Assembly (NCBI RefSeq): GCF_003231285.1
Contig: NZ_QKNS01000011.1
Span: 42,510-106,509 of the forward strand
Length of the DNA stretch: 64,000 nucleotides
DNA from: Hymenobacter sediminis
Lineage (GTDB): Bacteria > Bacteroidota > Bacteroidia > Cytophagales > Hymenobacteraceae
Direction: 5' to 3'
Part shown: positions 8,999-15,306 of the stretch, in pieces
How positions within the stretch are numbered: position 1 is the stretch's first letter
Layout: each line of letters opens with the position of its first letter
Position numbers and translations under genes: made by a program
Notes under the pieces: model-generated
What the model was told of the DNA's origin: nothing
The model's input: only the letters and a program-made list of their open reading frames with translations
Database searches by the model: none

Positions 8999-10174
8999 CT
9001 ATTTCTTGACAAGCCACTCCTCTCCTTCCCGCTGCTCAATTGTGAAGCCGTCTTGCAGGTACACCTGGTGTAGGTGCTGTTCAAACGTGTCAGCGCGCTT
9101 CTGGCGTTGCGCGTAGGGCCCGGGGTTGTCGTACATCTCCCGGACTTCACTTAAGCGGAAGGCAACTTCCAGCTTTTCCGCTGCTTTCGGTAATTGCTTC
9201 CTGGTGCCGGTTCGAGGCTTGCTGGCAACGGTATAGTCGTCCAATAGATACTTCTCGACCAGTGCCTTATAAATCGCTCCGGCGGGCTTCTTAATCTTAC
9301 CTTTCTGGAACTGGCTCTCCACAATCCGCACGACGAAAGCAATGTAGCCCACGTCGTACTCGCCGTTTTCCAGCTGGTGGGCAATGGTCGTGATGCTCCG
9401 CTGGCTGACCCCAATCTGCACCAAGGCCTCGGCCCATTCCACCGCGCCCGGTAACGTCTTTTTTGTAGCAGATGCAGCTAGCTGCTGGAACAGGAACTTG
9501 ATTCGAGCGACAGTTTTGCCTTCCCGCTCGAGTTCGTAAGTGAAGGGAATGTCCGTGGCCGCAATCTCGCTCTGCGCTTTGTCCAGTATTCTAGCCTTGA
9601 AGTTAGAGAAGCGGGGGTATTCATTCTCTTCGATACCCAGCACGAAGCGCAAATCCTCCACGCTGATGGTGCGCTTGCCGAAGTCGGCGTACTCCTTCAG
9701 CAGCCAGTAAATGCGTAACGACTGGGGACTCTTGAGCTTAAGTACCTGCTGGATCTCTGCCGTAGTGAAGTTACCACTCTCGCGCAGCTGCAGCAGGTAG
9801 GGCATGATCTTGGGGTTGAAGCTGGCCACCACGCCGCCCAAATCAGCCCGGTAGCCCGCTTCTGCCATTAAGGGGATGTAGGTGTAGCTGGGCTTGCGCC
9901 GCCGCTTGCGGGTCTTCTCCTCCAGCTCTTCAATGTAGAGGGTGAACGAAGCGAGTCCTTTGCACATCTCGTCTACCTGCTCGTAGGCGGAACCACCGCG
10001 ACGCTCAAACACGAGTTCATCCAAAGGAATGAAGTGTTCCTTGAAGTCAACATCCTCAAAATCAATGCGGGAGAGCAGCGCAACGAACAGCCGCATCTGT
10101 AGCGGCACGAAGCTGAAGCGGGCATTGATGAGCGCATTATGTTGAGCAACTCGCTTATCCGGGGTAGGCTCCAT
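8999..10174 (-). CDS. rep: Plasmid replication initiator, Rep_3 family
   Basis: A 391-residue initiator with the paired winged-helix layout of the Rep_3 superfamily. The first domain begins HNALINARFSFVPLQMRLFVALLSRID, a hallmark of these proteins. The second includes LRIYWLLKEYADFGKRTISVEDLRFVLGI. It binds iterons and recruits the host replisome. Iterons lie directly upstream (10183-10413), and one further 19-bp copy lies inside the gene at 9453-9471, where it encodes SATKKTL in the linker after the winged helices. The C-terminal 150 residues are an extension beyond the core. The ATG at 10174 precedes MEPTPDKRVA and sits nine bases from the first iteron. Confidence 0.92.
   Translation of the reverse strand: MEPTPDKRVAQHNALINARFSFVPLQMRLFVALLSRIDFEDVDFKEHFIPLDELVFERRGGSAYEQVDEMCKGLASFTLYIEELEEKTRKRRRKPSYTYIPLMAEAGYRADLGGVVASFNPKIMPYLLQLRESGNFTTAEIQQVLKLKSPQSLRIYWLLKEYADFGKRTISVEDLRFVLGIEENEYPRFSNFKARILDKAQSEIAATDIPFTYELEREGKTVARIKFLFQQLAASATKKTLPGAVEWAEALVQIGVSQRSITTIAHQLENGEYDVGYIAFVVRIVESQFQKGKIKKPAGAIYKALVEKYLLDDYTVASKPRTGTRKQLPKAAEKLEVAFRLSEVREMYDNPGPYAQRQKRADTFEQHLHQVYLQDGFTIEQREGEEWLVKK
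9453..9471. repeat. Iteron copy inside the rep coding sequence
   Basis: A perfect copy of the 19-bp unit aacgtcttttttgtagcag found upstream of rep. It is read through in the rep frame at about residue 235-241. It may act as an extra Rep-binding site for autoregulation or handcuffing. Confidence 0.88.
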
Positions 10175-10182
10175 GAGGTGGC

Positions 10183-10297
10183 AACGTCTTTTTTGTAGCA
10201 GATAGGACCGTAAAACGTCTTTTTTGTAGCAGAATCACGTCTTTCGTGTAGCAGGACAACGTCTTTTTTGTAGCAGCAAACGTCTTTTTTGTAGCAG
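10183..10297. repeat. Iteron array upstream of rep (replication origin)
   Basis: Perfect 19-bp units aacgtcttttttgtagcag start at 10183, 10214, 10258 and 10279. A degenerate unit (acgtctttcgtgtagcag) occupies 10237-10254. The last three units are spaced about 21 bp apart, close to two helical turns, so Rep would bind on one face. This is the expected architecture of an iteron-controlled origin; the adjacent AT-rich DNA to 10488 is the probable melting region. Confidence 0.92.
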
Positions 10298-10344
10298 ACA
10301 CCACTCGTTACAAATTGTAAATCAAGTAGATACAGCACCTATAA

Positions 10345-10360
10345 TACTCTTATAAGAGTA
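10345..10360. promoter_or_regulatory. Perfect palindrome in the origin region
   Basis: tactcttataagagta is a perfect 16-bp palindrome in the AT-rich segment between the iteron array and the outlying iteron. It is a plausible operator for rep or a host-factor site at the origin, but no protein can be assigned. Confidence 0.5.
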
Positions 10361-10394
10361 GTAATAAAAAAAAAGACTAGTTGTGCTTTTAGGT

Positions 10395-10413
10395 AACGTC
10401 TTTTTTGTAGCAG
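10395..10413. repeat. Outlying iteron
   Basis: A sixth perfect copy of the 19-bp unit, 98 bases beyond the main array, in the same orientation and between the AT-rich segment and the partition operon. Together with the array it brackets the likely unwinding region. Confidence 0.88.
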
Positions 10414-10488
10414 ATGAAGGGGCATCATAAAGTACAAAAAAGTCCATTTGCGCTTCAAAAACGCAGATTTTTATGCTTTTTTATGCTG

Positions 10489-10866
10489 CTAAGACCGCAG
10501 TTTTTTGTTCTTCTGCAACAGTTTACGAAGATGTTCCTCTGGTAGACGGCGATTGGCAGTTTCCAGCTTATCCAACAGTTCGCTGACCACTTGCTCTATT
10601 TGCTGCCGGACGACAAAGCCCGGCTCCCAGTACTCCGCCTGCTTAAGGCGCAGGTAGGTGTTGCGCCGCAGGTAAGTACTGAATTGTACCCATTCCAGCC
10701 CAGGGTCTTCCGGCGCGGCAGGAGCAGCCGGTGGGGCTGGCTGAGCCGTTGGCTCGGTTGGGGTAACAGGCGGGACCACTACTTCGTCCATTCCATACAG
10801 AGCGGACGTATCAATTGTTGGACGGGCCGTTTTGGCCGTGAAGTTGCGTTTGGGAGGGGTGCTCAT
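10489..10866 (-). CDS. parB: Putative ParB-type partition protein (ribbon-helix-helix-like)
   Basis: A 125-residue protein whose ATG overlaps the parA stop codon (ATGA, 10863-10866), the usual layout of a small centromere-binding partner. It has a basic N-terminus, a Pro/Ala-rich linker (about 33-55) and a C-terminal helical part with VQFSTYLRRNTYLRLKQAEY then QQIEQVVSELLDKL. A short strand followed by two helices fits a ribbon-helix-helix DNA-binding fold. The name is inferred from position and fold, not from sequence identity to a characterised ParB. Confidence 0.68.
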   Translation of the reverse strand: MSTPPKRNFTAKTARPTIDTSALYGMDEVVVPPVTPTEPTAQPAPPAAPAAPEDPGLEWVQFSTYLRRNTYLRLKQAEYWEPGFVVRQQIEQVVSELLDKLETANRRLPEEHLRKLLQKNKKLRS

Positions 10867-11627
10867 AGCCTGGCCAGCAGTTCGTCAGTGAGAGAAATGT
10901 AATCTAGCGCTCCATTACTGTCGGGAGCATAGGTCAGAATAGTTTCCTGCATGGCTTGCGCTTCGCCCAGCTTGTTGTTCTGGCGGATGCTCACGTTCAT
11001 CACCAGGGGAGCTAGTTGTTCATCCTCGTGAATGAGGTTAACATACTGATGATGCATGGAAGACCGGTAGCTGGGGGAATACTTGGTGAAGAAGATGCCG
11101 CCCACCTTGAGTTTCTGATTGTAATGCTTCCGAACCCGGACGCAGGCCTGCAATAAAGAGGTCAGACCGTTATAGCCGAAATATTCCGGCTGCATGGGGA
11201 TGAACACGGCATCCGCCGCAATAAGAGCTGAGTAGGTAATTCCTCCCAAGGAGGGAGGGGTGTCAATGAGGCAATAGTCGAACTGATCCTCAACGGTCTC
11301 CAACCCCTCCCGCAGAATAAACTCCAGCCCGGAGCTGCCCGCCATTAGCTTCTCCACTAACTGCAGCCGAGGGGAAGCGGCAATTAAGTGGATCCCCTCC
11401 CCTACTGGCTCCATCAACTCCGTGAGAGAGGTTTTACCGTCACTCTCCAGCAGTTCCCCCAAGTGCCGGTTACCCTTACGGTCAAAAGACATCGTCAGGT
11501 TGGTTTGCGAATCACTATCGATCAGTAGCACACGCTGTCCCCGACTAGCTAATACTTGGGCCACGCTCAAGGTGGAAGTGGTCTTTCCGACTCCTCCTTT
11601 ATGGTTGGCAAAACATATAGTCTTCAT
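10863..11627 (-). CDS. parA: ParA-family partition ATPase
   Basis: A 254-residue deviant-Walker ATPase. The ATG at 11627 gives MKTICFANHKGGVGKTT at the extreme N-terminus, the normal position of the KGGVGKTT signature; an upstream in-frame ATG would add 14 unlikely residues. Other motifs are VLLIDSDSQTNLT (A') and YCLIDTPPSLG (Walker B). The short N-terminus without a DNA-binding domain indicates a type Ib-like ParA. It segregates the plasmid with the overlapping small protein at 10489-10866 and a cis site that is probably just upstream. Confidence 0.94.
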   Translation of the reverse strand: MKTICFANHKGGVGKTTSTLSVAQVLASRGQRVLLIDSDSQTNLTMSFDRKGNRHLGELLESDGKTSLTELMEPVGEGIHLIAASPRLQLVEKLMAGSSGLEFILREGLETVEDQFDYCLIDTPPSLGGITYSALIAADAVFIPMQPEYFGYNGLTSLLQACVRVRKHYNQKLKVGGIFFTKYSPSYRSSMHHQYVNLIHEDEQLAPLVMNVSIRQNNKLGEAQAMQETILTYAPDSNGALDYISLTDELLARL

Positions 11628-11689
11628 GTCAAACAATGCCTTTGGTTGGTTCAATATTACGCATTGCATTTAATACACACTAGACAACC

Positions 11690-11890
11690 ATGATATATGT
11701 AAAACACATTACATGTAATACATACATTAAATGTATTGCTTGTAATGTGTGTAGAACATGCATGTATGATCCTTTGAGCGATAATCTCTAAGTGTGTCGA
11801 GCATGCAGTAGATACCTTACATCTTAAACATTTATTGAATATAATGTATACTTTAAGTGTTATGTATGTATTACATGTATATGAGATATA
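11690..11890. repeat. AT-rich palindromic repeats, candidate centromere or parA operator
   Basis: The 200 bases upstream of parA are packed with short palindromic words around a TACATGTA core, such as ttacatgtaa near 11710, acattaaatgt near 11725, acatgcatgt near 11757 and attacatgtat near 11870. Clusters like this upstream of parAB operons are typical partition sites that also serve as operators. Boundaries are approximate. Confidence 0.6.
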
Positions 11891-12694
11891 GCATTATAAA
11901 CCAAAGGATTATCGACACGAATTAACAGATCTACTTGGTCAGCCAAGGCATTTTAACCTAGGAGGGAAATGGAACCGGCCTTTACTTGTGCGTACTGGTC
12001 TGACTATTCGGGTCTCCTAACCTATGAACTCAACGGGGGTGGCTACTATCATGACTAGGGATTTAACGGGGTACTGGGAGTTGTCCGACGGCATGCACCA
12101 GACTCTTCCATGGTGTTACTTTAGGCTGAGCTGATCGCCGGCCAACAGCACGTTTGCTTGATGGCGGCTGGGGTACATCGGGCAAGCAGAAGGACGGATG
12201 ACCAAACAGCTTCCTAGGTAGCTCAACTGATATAGTCAAACCAGCCTAGAACCAGAAGGTGTCCGGGCCCGAAGTAAGGACAGGAAGCTAGGGGATAAGA
12301 GGGAACAAGAGCCCCCTTTTATCCCCTAGCTTCCTGGATCCAGATCACAAGACGATGGGTAGGGTAGGAGTAAGGCAATTGGCGGAGGCATGCCTCCCTC
12401 GGGCCAAGCCTAATTACCAGGAGCAGGTAGCTCCCGCTTATCAAAAAAAGTATCCCCTATTAACGGGAGCAGCCAATTCCTCCGCGGCCTGGCATCGGGC
12501 TTACCGCGCCTCTTCCGGACCTTCTACGCCGTACTACTCCTGGCTCGAGTAGGCCTGGTAGGCCGAGACCAGACCGGAGTTCTGCCTTTCGCCCTCCGGG
12601 GTGTGACCAGGAAAATATACCGCCCGCCGTCCCTCACCAGCAAGAAGTTTCTCCCCAAGGTGCGTCAAAGCCACTTTTCCCCCTGACCGCCGGG
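11891..12694. other. Long stretch without a convincing gene
   Basis: About 800 bases between the parA upstream region and the Fic gene. The only frame of note is a 65-codon one at 12355-12552 with no recognisable features. It contains the strong hairpin at 12281-12336. Some of it may be decayed coding DNA. Confidence 0.4.
12281..12336. terminator. Large inverted repeat, 18-bp perfect arms
   Basis: caggaagctaggggataa (12281-12298) pairs perfectly with ttatcccctagcttcctg (12319-12336). The 20-base loop can extend the pairing partly through gaggg and the following C/T run. It could be a bidirectional terminator, a recombination site or a transfer-related structure. No U-tract is present. Confidence 0.5.
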
Positions 12695-13816
12695 CTATTC
12701 ACTCAGAATCCGGTGCAACTCCAGGTTTTGATAGTAATGATGTCCAGAAAGGACTTTCTTACCCAGAATGCCCATGTCCACTAATTGATTGAGGTACTTG
12801 CGGGCCGTGTTCTCCACGTACAGGCCCGCATCGGTCAGGTGCTTGACCTTGGTGAAGGGCTGGGTAAAGAGGCTGTTGACCAGCTGCTCCGGGCGCTCCA
12901 TGGCGGTATCAGCAATTATAGCCTGCAGAATAGCCTCCTTGGCCGCTACCAGGTCATTGATTTTATCATAGGTCAGGTTGGCGGTGCTTTCCACGGCCCG
13001 CAGCATGTACAGCAGCCACGCCTTCCAGTCCCCCCGCTGCGACACCCCCGCCAGCAGCGCGTAGTAGTCGCTCTTGTGGTCCATGATGTAGCGGCTCAGA
13101 AACAGAATGGGGTAGTCCAACAGGCCCTTTTGGGTCAGGTAGTGGATGTTGAACACCCGGCCGGTGCGGCCGTTGCCGTCGCGGAACGGGTGAATGGCCT
13201 CGAACTGAAAATGCCCAATGGCCATCTTCAAGACCGGATCCAGGGGGTAGCGCTCGTCGTCGTTCATAAAGTCGAGCAGGTTCGTCAGCTTGGCTTCCAG
13301 AATGCCGGTCCCGCGGGGCGGGGTGTAGACGGCCTTGCCGGCATTGGGGCCGGAGCCACCCTGTTTGATGTAGATCTGCGCCACTGGGGGACGAAGGCCG
13401 TCGGTCGCTTGCGTAATTTGCCGGTACATCTGCGGGAAGTAGTCCAAGTCAAAGGCCGGCCGATCCTGCAGGTATTCGTATCCGTGCCAGAGCGCTTCCC
13501 GGTAGCGCAGCACTTCCTTCGGGGCTCCCTGGCCCGAGGCCGGGGCCTGCTCGCTGTAAGCTTTGTAAAGCTCGTCATCGGTTGTGAAGATGTTCTCGAT
13601 GGCACTGGAGGCTTTCGCTTCCTGCAGGCTGATACTGTTAATCAGCAACCCCTGGTTCGGGATGACGGCGCTCCTTCCCTGCAGGCGCCCCAAGGCCGCC
13701 CGGGCCTTGACCAAGTGCTGCAGGATCTCCACGGTTTCCACTAGCTCCGAGGCCAGGGGTAATTCCGGTAGATTATTCCAGGGCTTAGTACGGTCGGGGT
13801 TCAGGGGATAACTCAT
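12695..13816 (-). CDS. Fic-family protein (AMPylase-like), class II layout
   Basis: A 373-residue Fic protein. The active-site loop reads HPFRDGNGRTGR, matching HxFx(D/E)GNGRxxR, so the AMP-transferase site is intact. An N-terminal helix carries SSAIEN near residue 70-75, which fits the (S/T)xxxE(G/N) inhibitory motif, so activity is probably self-restrained (class II). A C-terminal winged-helix-like segment (TDAGLYVENTARKYLNQLVDMGIL) probably binds DNA, as in many Fic/DUF4172 proteins. It stands alone on the minus strand, divergent from the integrase at 14263, and needs no separate antitoxin. Confidence 0.9.
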   Translation of the reverse strand: MSYPLNPDRTKPWNNLPELPLASELVETVEILQHLVKARAALGRLQGRSAVIPNQGLLINSISLQEAKASSAIENIFTTDDELYKAYSEQAPASGQGAPKEVLRYREALWHGYEYLQDRPAFDLDYFPQMYRQITQATDGLRPPVAQIYIKQGGSGPNAGKAVYTPPRGTGILEAKLTNLLDFMNDDERYPLDPVLKMAIGHFQFEAIHPFRDGNGRTGRVFNIHYLTQKGLLDYPILFLSRYIMDHKSDYYALLAGVSQRGDWKAWLLYMLRAVESTANLTYDKINDLVAAKEAILQAIIADTAMERPEQLVNSLFTQPFTKVKHLTDAGLYVENTARKYLNQLVDMGILGKKVLSGHHYYQNLELHRILSE

Positions 13817-13871
13817 CGAAGGCGCTAGCGCTGGCAGTAGGAGCAGCGTGGGACAAAGCTACCTCTTTCCT

Positions 13872-14052
13872 AATAGACATTAACAGCACCCTGGATTTAA
13901 TGTCTACTTCAGAATAGACAGCAGGAAATCACCTGCGAGCAATAACAGACCTCAAAATTGCTCTTATTTTAAGGTTTGCTCCGTAACAGACCTCATCCTG
14001 TAGCGGAAAAATAACACGGGCCTTGAATAGGTCATCTTTTTAATGTCTACTT
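13872..14052. repeat. Direct and inverted short repeats upstream of the integrase
   Basis: ttaatgtctactt occurs at 13897-13909 and 14040-14052, with an inverted near-copy aatagacattaa at 13872-13883 and a half copy near 13912. taacagacctca is repeated exactly at 13943-13954 and 13984-13995. Such arrays resemble arm-type binding sites of tyrosine recombinases or operators for the divergent fic and integrase genes. Confidence 0.6.
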
Positions 14053-14171
14053 ACCACGCTCTTTCCCTTCCCGAAAATGCAAGGGCATAATCGTCACCAA
14101 GGGGTAGGCTTGCTGATGGTTGGCATACTAACTAAGCACTCTAACATCCCAAAGAGGCTGGTCAAGATGAG

Positions 14172-14202
14172 AGGTTCCGATAAACTTTACTTATCGGAAC
14201 CT
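14172..14202. other. Candidate core recombination site (XerCD-like inverted repeat)
   Basis: aggttccgataa (14172-14183) and ttatcggaacct (14191-14202) are perfect 12-bp inverted repeats around a 7-base spacer. Arms ending in ATAA/TTAT with a 6-8 base spacer are the form of XerCD/dif-like and integrase core sites. It lies 60 bases upstream of the recombinase start at 14263. Confidence 0.55.
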
Positions 14203-14262
14203 ATGCCTATCTTCGCATTTTCAGCCCATTTTGGCTCCGCTACTCCTTATTATATAGTGTAC

Positions 14263-15225
14263 ATGAAACGTGACGCGCTACCCGTTCGAGTTACGCAAAC
14301 CACGGACTCGCTAGCGAGCCTCTCGGAGCAGACCGCCCGCTACGTCGAGGCCGGTCTGCAGGGCGCGCCCAACACGGCGCGGGCCTACGCCTCGGACCTG
14401 CGGCACTTCACCCACTGGTGCCAGGCCAACCAGGTGGAGCCGGTGCCCGCCACGGTGGACACGCTCGCCGGCTACGTGACCTACTTGGCCGACGCGGGCA
14501 AAAAGGTCGCCACCATCCATCGTCACCTTTCGGCTATCAGTAAAGCGCACGTGCTGCGCGGACTCGACTGCCCCACGGACAACAAACAGTTTCAGGTCTT
14601 GCTCGACGGCATTCGCCGCGTGCACGGCGTGCGCCAAAAGCAGGCCCCGGCCTTCACCCTGGTTCAGTTCAAACGCCTGGTGCGGGAAATGGACATTGAG
14701 ACGGTGACGGGGCTGCGCGACCGGGCCATTCTGCTGCTGGGCTTTACAGGAGCTTTCCGCCGCTCGGAACTGTCGGCCCTGAACGTGCAGGAGCTGCGGT
14801 TCACAGAGGACTGTCTGATTGTCTCTCTGGCGAAAAGCAAAACCAACCAGCTGGGCGAGTACGAAGAAAAAGCCATCTTCTACTCGCCCGAAGCCAAAGT
14901 CTGCCCGATTCGGTCGTTGCAGGCCTGGCTGCGGCAGCTCGGGCGGGACACCGGGCCCGTGTTTGTTGGCTTACGCATGGGCGGACGGCTCACTCAAGCC
15001 CGCCTGTCAGACAAAAGCATTAACGCGGTGGTGCAGCGCTACCTGGGACCAACCTATTCGGCTCACTCGCTGCGCGCTTCGTTCGTGACGGTAGCCAAGC
15101 TGGCTGGCGCCGATGACAGCGAGATCATGAACCAGACTAAGCATAAGACCAGCGCCATGATCCGGCGCTATACTCGTCTGGATGATGTGCGGCAGCACAA
15201 CGCAGCACAGAAGCTAGGACTATAA
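14263..15225 (+). CDS. Tyrosine recombinase / integrase
   Basis: A 320-residue phage-integrase family protein using the ATG at 14263 (MKRDALPVRV); upstream in-frame ATGs would run through the inverted repeat and are less likely. The N-terminal SAM-like domain contains PNTARAYASDLRHFTHWC. The catalytic domain shows GAFRRSELSALN (first Arg), HSLRASF (His-x-x-Arg box) and RRYTR (Tyr nucleophile). In the second-His region it reads QTKHKTSAM. It probably resolves plasmid multimers or mobilises a cassette, using the inverted repeat just upstream. Confidence 0.88.
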   Translation: MKRDALPVRVTQTTDSLASLSEQTARYVEAGLQGAPNTARAYASDLRHFTHWCQANQVEPVPATVDTLAGYVTYLADAGKKVATIHRHLSAISKAHVLRGLDCPTDNKQFQVLLDGIRRVHGVRQKQAPAFTLVQFKRLVREMDIETVTGLRDRAILLLGFTGAFRRSELSALNVQELRFTEDCLIVSLAKSKTNQLGEYEEKAIFYSPEAKVCPIRSLQAWLRQLGRDTGPVFVGLRMGGRLTQARLSDKSINAVVQRYLGPTYSAHSLRASFVTVAKLAGADDSEIMNQTKHKTSAMIRRYTRLDDVRQHNAAQKLGL

Positions 15226-15306
15226 TAATCGTTCGATTTTAAGGGTGCAAAACACTTATCTTTATTGTCTATCGACATCATGTTGATCATTAAGTAATAT
15301 AAAAGA

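Noticed and set aside
9973..10338. 121-codon minus-strand frame with repeated CYKKDV
   Set aside because: The repeats are the translated iterons in another frame; it overlaps rep and its promoter, so it is a by-product of the array.
12355..12552. 65-codon plus-strand frame
   Set aside because: No recognisable pattern and no regulatory context. Sits beside a hairpin in a gene-poor stretch.
12785..13744. 319-codon plus-strand frame opposite the Fic gene
   Set aside because: Antisense to a well-supported Fic gene. Composition is Val/Gly/Gln-rich as expected from the complement of GC-rich codons, with no recognisable motif.
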